From positions 10,478,001 to 10,542,000 of the forward strand of contig NC_067205.1 of NCBI RefSeq assembly GCF_026262505.1: a DNA stretch of 64,000 bases. The letters are read 5' to 3'. The position numbers were made by a program, and so were the translations under genes. The first letter of the stretch is position 1, and each line of letters starts with the position of its first letter. This DNA is from Trichomonas vaginalis G3. Taxonomy: Eukaryota; Parabasalia; Trichomonadida; Trichomonadidae. Under the pieces are notes generated by a model. The model was not told where the DNA came from and did not search any database. It was given only the letters and a program-made list of their open reading frames with translations. Below, in pieces: positions 50,529-62,009 of the stretch.

Positions 50529-51902
50529 ATGGATGATTATAAATTTGAAGAAAATCAAAAGAAAAATCATGTACAAAATGATATGGAAAGAGATGATAAA
50601 CTCGATTATGATATTTTGCAGTTAGAAAAATGCATTTCGGCTATAAATGATATTTCAATTTCAGATGTTGTTGACGAAAAACAGTTAGATTCACAATATA
50701 GCGTAATATTACAGATATTATCACAAAATGCTTCATTAATTATCAATCAAAACGTTGAAGATCCTCTAATTTCATTCATAATTCATAATATACAATCAGC
50801 ATTTGTGAATATTGTACAAGGAGCATCTGCATTACTTAGAGCATGCGCAAAAGGCACTAATTGTAATAGTTTAATATTTATCCAAGATGAAAATTTAAAT
50901 GTAATCATTAGTTTTCTCAAAGAAGGAAATGATTGTTTTGCAATGTCCAACATTTTTAGCGTAATCATTGAAATTCTTAAAGACAAAGACACATCAGAGA
51001 CAATTATTCAACAATTAAATTTAGAAATTTTGACAGAAATACTAAATAATACAATAAATAAGATCATCATAATAGGTTCAGATCCAAATAGAAATGTTTT
51101 AATGCTTAGAATGCTTGTATTTTTGAATGAATTAATTTATATTACCAAAAACTATAAATTAGCAGATTTAATCAACCAATTCTTAACAACACACATTAAA
51201 CTTATTGATACTATTGCTGATCCAACTATTATTAAGTTTATTTGCTGTATTTATCTTAATATCCTCTCATATGTTCAATTTGATAAAGAATTAATATCAA
51301 TATTCTTTAAATGGATGGATATTAATAGTCCAGATGTTCTAAATTTGATTATTAATATTATTTGCAATAATAAATATCCTGGCGTTCCTCCATCGGATTT
51401 TATACTTAAAAGAATGATTGGATGCAAAGACCCACAACTATTTAATGCACTTTGTGATGCAGAGGTTGCTTTATGTGAAAGAAATCAAAGGCATTTAGAA
51501 ATTATTTTAAAAGATAGCAATGAATTTATATCAGCACTTATTACAATGGTTGATGAAAATCCTTATAGTTTAGGAATAGAAATAGCACGATTTCTTGCTT
51601 ATTTGGTTTATCAACAAATTAATCCAGAATTTATTTTATCATCTGGTGTATTGGGTGTTATATCTAGCTTTATAGATTCAAATTCAGCAGATTCAGTTGA
51701 GTTTGTTGCTTCATTGTTTAATTTATTCAAAACACCGTCAATGACGCATCAAATATACAAATTTTTGAATGAAAACTCTATTATCGAAGAAATTGAATCA
51801 TGTGCTGATAGGGATTTCCAAGATCTTGCCGATATTTCTTCAGAGTTTTTAGATGAGATTGAAAAATATCAGAATTCAGAGGATTCAAATGAAAGATCAT
51901 AG
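50529..51902 (+). CDS. Helical-repeat (ARM-like) protein, 457 aa
   Basis: Intact. Entirely alpha-helical with repeating hydrophobic/polar helices (for example IISFIIHNIQSAFVNIVQGA; SALLRACAKGTNCNSL; VEFVASLFNLFKTPSMTH), the look of armadillo/HEAT-type solenoids. No catalytic motif, signal peptide or membrane segment. A scaffold or adaptor role in the cytosol or nucleus is inferred from the fold only. No specific family is recognised. Host gene, and the nearest gene to the right of the MITE-like element. Confidence 0.6.
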   Translation: MDDYKFEENQKKNHVQNDMERDDKLDYDILQLEKCISAINDISISDVVDEKQLDSQYSVILQILSQNASLIINQNVEDPLISFIIHNIQSAFVNIVQGASALLRACAKGTNCNSLIFIQDENLNVIISFLKEGNDCFAMSNIFSVIIEILKDKDTSETIIQQLNLEILTEILNNTINKIIIIGSDPNRNVLMLRMLVFLNELIYITKNYKLADLINQFLTTHIKLIDTIADPTIIKFICCIYLNILSYVQFDKELISIFFKWMDINSPDVLNLIINIICNNKYPGVPPSDFILKRMIGCKDPQLFNALCDAEVALCERNQRHLEIILKDSNEFISALITMVDENPYSLGIEIARFLAYLVYQQINPEFILSSGVLGVISSFIDSNSADSVEFVASLFNLFKTPSMTHQIYKFLNENSIIEEIESCADRDFQDLADISSEFLDEIEKYQNSEDSNERS

Positions 51903-52185
51903 AAATCCTTAATTTATTACTTGCCATTTTTTTATATTGAAAGAAATTTATATTTGTATGTTTTCAAGCGATATTTATAATAAAATTTGTAGAATAGATC
52001 TTTTATAATTGATTCATGAGTTATTTTGCTACACATGCTCAATAATATTCCAAATCACAAACAAAACGCTTTTGGTGCTTCATTCATAGGGATTCATAGT
52101 CATAAGGGAGCTTATTTATACATAACATTCTCATTCTCACCAATGACAACCTCAATTTGCGATCGGTGTCAGTTTTTTATTTCCG

Positions 52186-52956
52186 ATGAAAAAATTGATT
52201 GAAGCAACAAAAAATGTATTTTCAAAAAGAGATCCTTCAGAGTTTGATAAAGCAAAGAAAATATATAAAGGACTGGGCAAAAATGTTAAAGAAGCATTAG
52301 TTAGTCTTGGACAATTAAATAAGAATGTTGATAAAATGTCAGCTAAAATCATCGAATTAGCTAAAGGATTTAAGAAGGCAGATGATGGAAAGAATCCCAA
52401 TATTACAAATCAGGTAAATTGCATACTTTTATTCTCTGAGAGAGTAAATCATATTACAACAGACTTCTTTGATACGGAAATAGATCAAAAAGTAAATGTC
52501 CCGATAGATTTGTTTGCAAAAGAATATGCAAGACTAAAATTTTTATATAAAAAGCGAAAATCTACATTAAAATTGGTAGAAAATGCGCAAAATGAATGTA
52601 TAAATCTTAGAAAACAGACTGGTGTACAGCCTGTTGCGCTTGAAAGAGTTGATAAAGAACTTACACGCCTGAATTTAAGATTTGCTCAGATAGACGAAGA
52701 TTTTATAAAGACAACATATCGTCTTAAGGCACAAAAATCATATCAAGTAATTAAAAATCCTACAATTGCATTATCTCAAATTATGAGCCAATATTTGAAA
52801 TTAGTTTTTAAGGAAATGACTGATATGAGAGTTGCATTTCCACCGCAGATTTTCCAGTCGGAATCCGCCAATTTTCAACAAAATATTATATTTTCGCAAA
52901 ATCAACAATACATACAAAATGCTGTACCAGCTCCAAATCCATATGATGAGTTATGA
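52186..52956 (+). CDS. BAR-domain-like protein, 256 aa
   Basis: Intact. The first 215 residues are three long helices with a conserved-looking basic face: DPSEFDKAKKIYKGLGKNVK, RVNHITTDFFD, FAKEYARLKFLYKKRKSTLK and ELTRLNLRFAQIDEDFIKTT. They are followed by a Gln/Asn/Pro-rich tail ending NPYDEL, an NPF/NPY-like end. Size and helix pattern fit a BAR domain that binds curved membranes in endocytosis; the NP motif tail would suit EH-domain binding. This is by eye; a plain coiled coil is the alternative. Confidence 0.5.
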   Translation: MKKLIEATKNVFSKRDPSEFDKAKKIYKGLGKNVKEALVSLGQLNKNVDKMSAKIIELAKGFKKADDGKNPNITNQVNCILLFSERVNHITTDFFDTEIDQKVNVPIDLFAKEYARLKFLYKKRKSTLKLVENAQNECINLRKQTGVQPVALERVDKELTRLNLRFAQIDEDFIKTTYRLKAQKSYQVIKNPTIALSQIMSQYLKLVFKEMTDMRVAFPPQIFQSESANFQQNIIFSQNQQYIQNAVPAPNPYDEL

Positions 52957-53649
52957 TAATTTCATTTTTTAAAAATAAACCAATTTTTGATTTCAAGATA
53001 TCTTGTAATTAAAATCTGACTTTTTAAATTAGGAGTAATAAATTAGGCACCACTAATCATTTCTTTCATCTCTGCCATAACGAGCAGAAAAGAAGCGAAC
53101 AGTAACCCTAGGAAAAAAGAGGACGGGTGTCACTTTTCGTGGTACTACCTTTATTACGGGTACAGCGCAAAATACAAATGAAAATATCATGATTAATATA
53201 TTTTTGTTGTCTAAAATTTTGACTGATCACAGTTCTCAAAACTAAACTTAATCTTATCAAAACTATTAACAGTTACAATGACATACCGAAAATTCGTAAA
53301 TTGAACAGTAAAAAGAAAGATCAGATTAAATATACTAATAAATCAAAAGAATATTGCTTTACAGGAGGTAAAAACGTTTTCGAATTCAATTTATTGAGTG
53401 TCATATTCAAAGATTTAAAATGTGATAGCCTTACAACGATACAAAATACATTATAAACAATTAAATTTTATGAAAACTCAAAGAAAATAAACTGACCAAA
53501 TTTTTAACAAAAAAATCCATTGTTTAGATAATATTATAACAATCTTAAAATTTAGTTCTGATCATAGTTCTCAAAACTAAACTTAATCTTATCAAAACTA
53601 TTAACATTGTAAAGTTATCAATTCTTTTAGCAGTTTTCAAAAATTTTCG
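52957..53649. repeat. Intergenic with 49-bp direct repeat
   Basis: A 49-bp segment starting CTGATCACAGTTCTCAAAAC at 53223 recurs at 53558 (one mismatch), 335 bp apart. Related sequence (TTATCAAAAGTTTAACATTG) precedes copy 3 of the F5/8-like family at about 57232. No gene is seen. Confidence 0.55.
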
Positions 53650-54372
53650 ATGCTTTTCTTGTTATCCTTTGCAGACATTCAGTTCGAACCTCATACATTC
53701 AACGGCACCGATTATTACAATTACAATGATATCTTCAAATTCCTTCGAGAAATCTATAACACAGATAACCTTACAAAAGTTGATGCAGTCACACTCACTC
53801 CTTCTTCAACACACCATCTACAGAACGAAGGATACAAAACTACATGTTCAGTCATTGCAGGTCCAGTTACCGAATCACCAGGCCGATTTTTGACAGAAGC
53901 GGAGCCTTGAATTTTGAAACCATATCTTCTTATTGATTTTCATCACACACGTGTTAAATTGACCTCATATTGTATATTACTTAATGCCCATGTTTATAGG
54001 TTCATGCAAGAGTTCAGAATAAGTGGTGAAATTGAAACCGATGTTTAGACAGTTCTTGATGAACACCATGGTTATACACCATTTATTGATCCACAAATTA
54101 ACGAACAAGGTGTTAGTCTTACTGATGATCAGCGTCTTTATCGGTATTTCTTTAATGTTTCTAAAGTTGGTACATTTTCTCGATTCAAAATCGAGAATTT
54201 AGGTCCGGATTCACACAATGGAACTTTTCAAACTCATGCAAACATTCTTTCAATTTCAAAGTTGTTATTGTTTGGCACCATCTCAAACAATCGTGTTTTC
54301 TTCTCACCAGCTAAAGTTAAGCAATCATCATCGAACCTTCTTAAGCTTGGAGCCCTTTCTATGCTTAATTAA
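53650..54372 (+). pseudogene. F5/8-type-C-like family, copy 2
   Basis: Starts MLFLLSFADIQFEPHTFNGT, the best start in the family, with a short signal-like hydrophobic N-terminus. A single frame runs to TAA at 54370-54372 but holds two in-frame stops, both replacing Trp codons conserved in copy 3: TGA at 53908-53910 (DEPW in copy 3) and TAG at 54046-54048 (DVWKV in copy 3). The rest aligns with copies 1 and 3. It is probably a decayed duplicate of a host gene. Confidence 0.65.
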
Positions 54373-54919
54373 TTCCTCTTTACTGTTTTGTTACAAATTT
54401 TATTATATTTTTCATCTTTTCTTTATTTATTAAACTATTTGCGTCTTCATGAATCTTAATTAAATTTATATATTCATGTAAATAATTCACTAAATACATT
54501 GATTCAAAAAAAATTGATAGGATTCAGAGATTATATAGCTAAAGGAAATGCATTATATGAAAATGAGTTTTAAAATAGCCATTCTATGTTCACAAATACC
54601 ATCAATATTTTTATATAACACTTCAATTTGAATCCAATATTCCCTATTGGATAGAGCTTCATTGTTGAGAAAATCCTCATAGCATTAGAAAAATCCTCGT
54701 TACATAAAGGAATCCTAATGCTATGTAAACTCCTTTTCCTTCGTAAAGTCTCAAATTCACGAAGGAAAATGGGTTTAAATATAGCAAATCCTGAAGAAAA
54801 ATCTTGTGAATAGCTTTCCTATACAGTATGAAACAACTAAACTCATTCAAATCAAGTCTTTGATGAAGTTCTAGTTGGAAAAGTGAACTTCCTTTTATTC
54901 ATTTTTTTTATATAAAAAA
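54373..54919. other. Intergenic upstream of RFC1
   Basis: AT-rich. A TCATTTTTTT string at 54899-54908 lies about 18 bp before the RFC1 ATG and fits the trichomonad initiator (TCA followed by pyrimidine and T/A). Repeated TCCTNNNTAG-like strings at about 54660-54790 look like weak local repeats. Confidence 0.4.
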
Positions 54920-56983
54920 ATGCCGCCAAAAGTAGCTAAAGTTGATCTTCGTCCATTTCCTAAAAGAGATGAAAACTTCACTATTAATGCAGGGTTTCAA
55001 TATGGTAAAGGAGATAATCCTCCATTATACGGACAAAAAGTCATTCCAGTCGGAAAACCAAATTGTTTACTAGGAAACACATTTGTTCCTACAGGAACAA
55101 TGGTTTCATTGAAGCGCGAACAAGTTAAAGATCTTATTACTAAATACGGAGGCAAAGTCACCTCATCAATTTCAGGAAAAACAGATTGTGTTGTTGTTGG
55201 CTGCATAGAAGTCGGTCCAAAGAAAATACAGACTTGCAGAGAGAAGAATATCCCAACAATTGATGAAGATGGCCTCTTTTATTTAATTGCAAGATCAGAT
55301 CCAGAAAAGAACAAAGATTTCATCAAGAAATTCGAGAACCAGCAAGCAGGTGTTATCGAAGAGATTGAAGAAAAGAAGGAAGCTCAAGAAGAAATCAAAC
55401 ATGAAGAAACAATCAAAGAAAATATCAAAGAAAAGAAGGAACAAAACAAGAAATACCTTAACTTCGCAGAAAAATACAGACCATCCGACCTAAAGGACTT
55501 CATAGGAGCTGTCGGAGCTAAGAATCAACTCAGAGAATATTTATCTAAATTCCCGAACGTCAAAAACAAAATTGCTCTTATTTCAGGTGACCAAGGATGT
55601 GGAAAGACTACATTGGCGCACTTAATGGCCTCTTCTCTTGGCTTCCATTGCAATGAATTGAACGCGTCAGACGTAAGAACAAAAGGAGAGATCCAAAACT
55701 TCTTAGATGTCACTACCAGCGGATGTATCGAAACATCAAAGAAGAAAGGACTCGGAAAAGAATGTTTAATCTTTGATGAAATCGATGGAATGGGCGCAGG
55801 CGATAGAGGAGGCATTTCCGCGATTGCTTCATTGGCAAAGACCACAAAGATACCAATTATCTGTATAACAACTGGAAAATCAGATAAAAAATTTGATCCT
55901 TTATTAAAAATCTGCGAATCGATAAACATTCCGAAGATCGAACGCGGATTGATGTGTAACAAACTTATAACTGTTGCAAAATCGGAAGGAATCAACATTT
56001 CCCAAAAATCAATTCAAAGTATCGCGGAAAGAGCGAACGGAGACCTTAGATACGCCCTGAATTCACTGGAATTCTGGTCGGCAAGTGATAATGGCTTCGA
56101 GAAAGCCAAATCAGTCGACAACGCCGTTGATGGAACAAGATTTATTTTATCAATGCACACTTCCTTCGAAGACAAGTTCAATTGTGCATTTGCCGATGAT
56201 GCCATGCCACTCTACGTCCAATACAACCTCCATGCTCCTCAAGGGAACAGAGAATCAGCACTTGATTACGCAGATGCGCTCGATGCAACATGTTTCGGAG
56301 AGATCGTTGAAAGGGAACTCAAGGAGACACAAAACTACAGTCTTTCGACCCCTTCTAATTACCTTTCTTGTGTTTTGCCAACAATGATTTCCAAAAATAA
56401 GATGGAACCGAAACTTTTAAGTGCACAGATGCCAAAGATTATGATGACATACTCAAAGAAGTCGAAACTCGAAAGAATCAAACAAGATATCGCTTCATCA
56501 TTTAAGATAAACGATAGCGATGTTTATTCTACAGCACAGAATGCGATGATGAGAATTGGAGAGCTTTCAAAGAACGAAAAATATGATTTGGCATCGAAAT
56601 TTATGTTTGATTCGAATATTTCTCTTGAAAATGTTGAAGATTTCAATGAATTTATCAACATTGGAAAGAAGAATGATTTCAAACTCCAGAAAGATCTGAA
56701 GAAGTCTTATTTGGCCCAACATTCCGAATATGATCCTTTAATTGTCCAAACTCATGGAAAGAAAGTTAAACTGGAAGAGAGCAAGAAGAAAGAAAAGGAT
56801 GAAGATGGTGAAAGTAAAAAGAAACATAAAGATGAAAAGAAAGAAAAGAAATCTAAAGGTGAGAAAAAGAAAGATGAAAAGAAGAAAGAAAAACATGAAA
56901 AGAAACATGAGAAGAAGGAAAAGGATGAAAAGAAACATGATAAAAAAGAAAAAGATGAAAAGAAGAAGAAAGATAAAAAATGA
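54920..56983 (+). CDS. RFC1: Replication factor C large subunit
   Basis: 687 aa, intact. A BRCT domain at about residues 45-125 (LLGNTFVPTGTMVSLKREQV; GKVTSSISGKTDCVVVGCI); an acidic/basic linker; an AAA+ clamp-loader core with Walker A GDQGCGKTT near 223-231, Walker B LIFDEIDGM near 282-290 and a sensor-1-like CITTGKSDK; then the RFC1 C-terminal collar (ALDYADALDATCFGEIVERE) and a Lys-rich tail (about 615-687). It loads PCNA onto primed DNA with RFC2-5. The BRCT-AAA+-collar order fixes it as the large subunit. Host housekeeping gene, with a possible initiator 18 bp upstream. Confidence 0.92.
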   Translation: MPPKVAKVDLRPFPKRDENFTINAGFQYGKGDNPPLYGQKVIPVGKPNCLLGNTFVPTGTMVSLKREQVKDLITKYGGKVTSSISGKTDCVVVGCIEVGPKKIQTCREKNIPTIDEDGLFYLIARSDPEKNKDFIKKFENQQAGVIEEIEEKKEAQEEIKHEETIKENIKEKKEQNKKYLNFAEKYRPSDLKDFIGAVGAKNQLREYLSKFPNVKNKIALISGDQGCGKTTLAHLMASSLGFHCNELNASDVRTKGEIQNFLDVTTSGCIETSKKKGLGKECLIFDEIDGMGAGDRGGISAIASLAKTTKIPIICITTGKSDKKFDPLLKICESINIPKIERGLMCNKLITVAKSEGINISQKSIQSIAERANGDLRYALNSLEFWSASDNGFEKAKSVDNAVDGTRFILSMHTSFEDKFNCAFADDAMPLYVQYNLHAPQGNRESALDYADALDATCFGEIVERELKETQNYSLSTPSNYLSCVLPTMISKNKMEPKLLSAQMPKIMMTYSKKSKLERIKQDIASSFKINDSDVYSTAQNAMMRIGELSKNEKYDLASKFMFDSNISLENVEDFNEFINIGKKNDFKLQKDLKKSYLAQHSEYDPLIVQTHGKKVKLEESKKKEKDEDGESKKKHKDEKKEKKSKGEKKKDEKKKEKHEKKHEKKEKDEKKHDKKEKDEKKKKDKK

Positions 56984-57274
56984 ATAAAAATTGATTTTTA
57001 TTAATATTGTTAATTAACAAACGATTAAAATTATTGTGTTACATATAGCTTTAAAAGGATCAGGATTGTGTTATACCTGCTTTGAAATATTATACCGCAA
57101 GAATCTAATAGAAAACTTACAATGTGAGTGGCATACTTCCAAAATATAATATAGATATAATCGGTATACTCAAAGCATTGTTTTCAAATATGATTATGGT
57201 CACAAATTCTATCGTCCTAATTTGTAAACTTCTTATCAAAAGTTTAACATTGTAAAGCTATCAATTTCTTTTGA

Positions 57275-58024
57275 CACCTTTCAAAAATTTTATCGATTTT
57301 CTTCTTAACATATGCAGATATTCAGTTCGAACCTCATACAATAAACGGGACAGATTATTACAACTACAATGACATCTTCAAATTCTTACGAGATTTATAT
57401 AAAACAGACAATTTGACTAAAGTTGATGCAGTCACACTCACTCCTTCTTCAACACACCATTTACAGAATGTAAACTTAAAAACCACATGTTCAGTTATTG
57501 TTGGCCCTGTTGAAGAATCACCAGGTCGATTTTTAACAGAAGACGAACCTTGGAATTTAAAACCATATCTTCTTATTGATTTTTATCACACACGTGTTAA
57601 ATTAACCTCATATGCTATATTGCTTAATGCATTTATTTATAGGTTCATGCAAGAATTCAGAATAAGTGGTGAAATTGAAAATGACGTTTGGAAAGTCATT
57701 GATGAACACCATGGTTATACACCATTCATTGATCCACAAATTAACGAACAAGGTAAAATCCTCACTAATGATAAGCGTCTTTATCGATATTTCTTTAATG
57801 TTTCTAAAGTTGGTACATTTTCTCGATTCAAGATCGAAAATCTTGGCCCTGATTCGTGCAAAGGAGATTATCAACCTCATGCAAATATTCTTTCAATTTC
57901 AAAGTTGTTATTCTTTGGCACCATCTCAAATAATCGAATTTTCTTCTCACCAGCCAAAGTCAAGAAATCATCATCCAATCTTCTTAAGCTTGGAGCTCTT
58001 TCTATGTTTAATCAGATAATCTAA
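57275..58024 (+). CDS. F5/8-type-C-like family, copy 3
   Basis: Open from 57275 to the stop at 58022-58024 with no internal break. It contains ADIQFEPHTINGTDYYNYND, KFLRDLYKTDNLTKVDAVTL, EPWNLKPYLLIDF, DVWKVIDEHHGYTPF, VGTFSRFKIENLGPDS and ILSISKLLFFGTI. The upstream region is homologous to that of copy 2, but the ATG present there is replaced (ATCGATTTT here), so no in-frame ATG is visible at the 5' end. The gene may be silent or use a distant exon. Convergent with the cyclase gene. Confidence 0.55.
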   Translation, partial: HLSKILSIFFLTYADIQFEPHTINGTDYYNYNDIFKFLRDLYKTDNLTKVDAVTLTPSSTHHLQNVNLKTTCSVIVGPVEESPGRFLTEDEPWNLKPYLLIDFYHTRVKLTSYAILLNAFIYRFMQEFRISGEIENDVWKVIDEHHGYTPFIDPQINEQGKILTNDKRLYRYFFNVSKVGTFSRFKIENLGPDSCKGDYQPHANILSISKLLFFGTISNNRIFFSPAKVKKSSSNLLKLGALSMFNQII

Positions 58025-58245
58025 TATTAATGAAAATATATTAATAAATGATTAGGGCATTTATCGTAAATGTGAATAATCAATTTTAATAAAATGACAC
58101 CCATATTCAAATTATTGAATGACATTGATTTTTCAAGCACCTTAGATATCATACAAATAAACTTCCAAATCAATTAAAATACATACAATTTTTATTTATA
58201 ATATACATACTTACAAATAATATAAAAATATTAAATAAATTAAGA

Positions 58246-61200
58246 TTATTCGTGATCTGTAACAATGTAATAAGTCATTTGCTTGCCTTTTCCTTTAAGA
58301 AATGTTTCGCCTCTATTTACAGTCTTGAAATTACTTCCTGCGATTGCATCTAATGTATCTTTTGAAATATGAATGTGATTTACATCACTTGTTGATTGTA
58401 ATCTTGCTGCTACATTTATTGTATCACCAATAATATCAAACAAAGGTTTTTCTGTTCCCAGAACGCCTGCAATGATTGGACCGCCAGTATTAATGCCAAT
58501 TCTTACTTGTAAATTGGAGCTAAGTCTGATATTTATCTCATCTAATAAGCTCAAAACTTGTATAGCAAATAAAATAACTTCTTCGGCATGATTTGCAGAC
58601 TGATCAAATAAGCCACCAGCTGCCATATAAATATCTCCTATCAGCTTGATTTTTGTAATTGATTTGAAGTTCAATACTGCTTTGGCAATTACAGAGAAGT
58701 AATAGCTCAAACTTGACATTATATCTGTCGGCGACAAATTTGCAGAAAACTCTGAAAATTTGTTAATATCAATGAAAATTATTGTAGCTTTTTCTACATC
58801 AAATGAAATACTTTTCTCGCCTTTATTGAGCTGCAAAACAACATCTCTTGGAAGAATCTCATACAATAATTTTTCACTTTGTTTTTTAGCTGCTTCTGCT
58901 GTTGATTTCTGTTTCAATAAAAGAGTTGTATCTTCCAAAATGAAAACAAAAGAAATAATAACTCCATTGTTTTCATTCCCATCATAGTCATATGGACATT
59001 TATATCTTGGTTATTATCATTGAGAATAATGGTATCTAATTCAGATATTTGCCCGTTTTGGTTCTTTAATTCTTCGTACTTATTTTGAATTTTATTGATT
59101 TCTTCATTAGCAAAGAAAGAAATGAAATTTAAACCTAAAACTTGAGCTTTGCTGTATCCTAGAAGATCCTGAAGTCCCTTGTTACAATCTTCTACAACTC
59201 CATAATAATTTGTTAACATGATTCCGCTTTTTTCATTCTTTATGATCATCTTTTCAAGTGAATAATCTTTTTCATCATCATCTTCGACGTCTTTCAAAAA
59301 CAATTTATTGAACGTCATGTTTTGTGCCAGAACATGTGGAGAAAATCTTTTTACAATATATAATGTTGCTCTATAGGTTGATAATCTGTTCAAATAATAA
59401 AAAATAACTAAAACTGAGAAACAAACCAAACTGATTATTGATATGACTCCATGAATAATAAAATTCTTCTTTAACGTTGAAAAACAAGTGTGGCCAAGTT
59501 TCAAGATTCTGTCTGATGATTTGAACATTTGACTCCATAATCTATAGTTCACTAAATAAATTATATTGGATATGAATTCTGTTTTGATTTCTTCAGTTTC
59601 GTTTGATTTTATTTGTTGAATAATACTGTTTGCTAAAAATTTGAAAATTTCGATTTGTTGAGTGATAGAACTGTTTTCAATAAAGTCATGAAGCGAAACA
59701 ATATCATATTCTTCGACAAAATCACTATATAAGTTTAAATCATCTAATTCTTTGTCGTAACCAATGGATGGTTTTGTTTCATTTGTTCCATTGATTAAAT
59801 TATTATTTATTGAATATAACTCATTAGTGAAATTTTCTGCAATACTTAAAATGTCAAAAGGGAAGAAATCTTGTCGATTATTGTGATATATAACTGACAA
59901 AATGATAGCATCTAATGCTTGGCAAGCCAAATATATTCTTGATGTAGAATATCTGTTCCATCCATTCAAATCTGTTAGTTCATGAACTGCATCTAACACA
60001 GTATATGTTCCAACTAATGTTAAAATGCAAAAAACAATTGCTAAAAAGGATAAACCGAGAATAAGTTTCACACTTGAATTCGATTTATAATCAGATAACG
60101 TTGCAGATAATTCTGTTTGTTCTGTTCTATTCAATAATAATGACATTTTTGCTTCATTTTTATCTTCAATTTTGAATGAGTTTATCATTGTGATGATTTT
60201 GTTCATGTAACTGTTCAAAATAAAATGCCAAATTACAAATGGCAAGAATACAACAAAGAATGTTACGCAAGGAACTAAAATTGCCAAGATATTATAAATC
60301 ATTTCGATATAATCTCCGAATTCATCTTGATGTTTTGAAACATTGTAAAACAAATAGTTTGATGATTCATGAAGATTCTTAATATTCATGACAATTTCAC
60401 AAGTATTTGAGTCATTCAAAAAATTCGTTAATGTTTCATTTTTTGTCAATTCTCTTTGCCATGACATCAATAAAGTGATAATTGATCCAAAGCTACTCCT
60501 ATACTCTTTCAATAATGTTCCATTAGAATTACAGATTGCTAAAGGTTGGACAATTTTGAGGAGAGGAAAAGAAAATGATAAAAGATTTTCACCTTGAATA
60601 GAATAGTATGCAAAAGTTTTGATTGTTTCTTGCAAATTATTTGATGAAATAGATGTGAAATCTAAAATTTGGGGAAGCATATTATTATATGGATCAAAAT
60701 AGTATGAGTCGCTCTGCCTAATATAATCTTTCATTTCGTCAGTGTATTTTGACAAACCATTTTCTCTAAAATACTCAAGAGAAATTGATAATGACGAAAG
60801 ACTGGTGTAAAAAATCGATTTCATTAATGTAACGATTTCAGACATTGCATCAACATAAATATTCAGTTCAATATATGAAAAAACATATCCAAACAAAAAG
60901 CCAACAATGACGTAAAATAAAATAAATATCGAAACATTCTTAATCATTCTGAGGGCTTTTGGAACTTTTGTTTCTAGCATTTTGTCCAAATATAATCTTA
61001 GTTTTGATTCTCGAATGTACTCTTTTGCCATTTGCTCGATTTCATCATTTTCTAAATTAAATGATACTTTTTCATTTGCATCGGGAATTACTATTGCAGC
61101 ATCAAAATTATGAATAGATACATTATTGTTGAGCTTCTTTTTAAGAGCATTTTGCAGTGCAATCTCACCCGTGAATGTAACAATCTTATCTTTGAGGTAA

Positions 61201-62009
61201 TGTGGAAAACTTCTAACTAAACTAAGGAAAGAAAAATCTTGAGAACCAGATGCACCTCCTTCTATTGAAAGCTGGCGATTTTTCATGTTCATTCCTTCTG
61301 TGAAACTGCATTCAACATCAACCAAATATTTGAAATAGAGCTCACAATATTTGGGATTATATGGATTGTTTTGTATAACTTCTCTGAAAATTCCATCCGT
61401 TTTTTGACATTTCTTTGCCAAAAATTCATAATAAGTGACACTACACTTTCTATCTATAGCAGTTTTGACAAGATTACTGAATTCTTTCATCATATTTTTT
61501 AGCTCGACTAATTTAAGGCTTTTTGTGTTGTTTCTTAGATCTCTAATTGTAGAGAAACAAAACAGCACAAATCGTGAAACAAAATTCAATGATCTCTTGC
61601 TTTTCAATAGATTCTCAACATTTGATTGAAGTGTCTTTTCATGAGGAAAGAAATCGATCAAGTGCAAAACAGTGATTAATGCATACTCGCTGTCATACCT
61701 TTCCATGATGTATAAGGGAAGTGTCATGTTGTAGAAGCAAAAGCAGCAATGTTGGAATGCAACTCTTAGATATAAAAGTGCTTTGCTTTCGTTTTGATCT
61801 AATCCCATATCGTTGTAATAAATTTCATAATCTTCGTAATATTTATCTTTGTCATTTTCAAATTCAATAATTTTGTTCATCTTTGTAATAATTGTATTTT
61901 GCAAATATGTGAATATGAAAAAGAAAATCACGCTAAAGCCGCAAAAAAGTGACATTACGATTATTATTGGCAATTTATGATCTATTTCGATGAAATACGC
62001 TAAAATCAT
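58246..62009 (-). CDS. Membrane adenylate cyclase with PAS domain (one frame disruption)
   Basis: About 1,250 codons. Several hydrophobic segments occur at the N-terminus and in the middle (LPIIIVMSLFCGFSVIFFFI; VSIFILFYVIVGFLFGYVFS; VIFCLTLVGTYTV-like), with large extramembrane parts. A PAS domain at about residues 925-1010 (GIMLTNYYGVVEDCNKGLQD) precedes a class III cyclase domain (58246-58938). The latter holds the metal Asp of IDINKF and of GDIYMAAGG, a Lys in KIKLIGD and an Asp in PLFDIIGDTINVAARLQS, which point to ATP rather than GTP. It would make cAMP. The cyclase part is one frame off from the rest near 58,990 (a one-base indel), so this is either a consensus error or a damaged gene. 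Trichomonad relatives tend to have a longer N-terminus. Confidence 0.8.
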
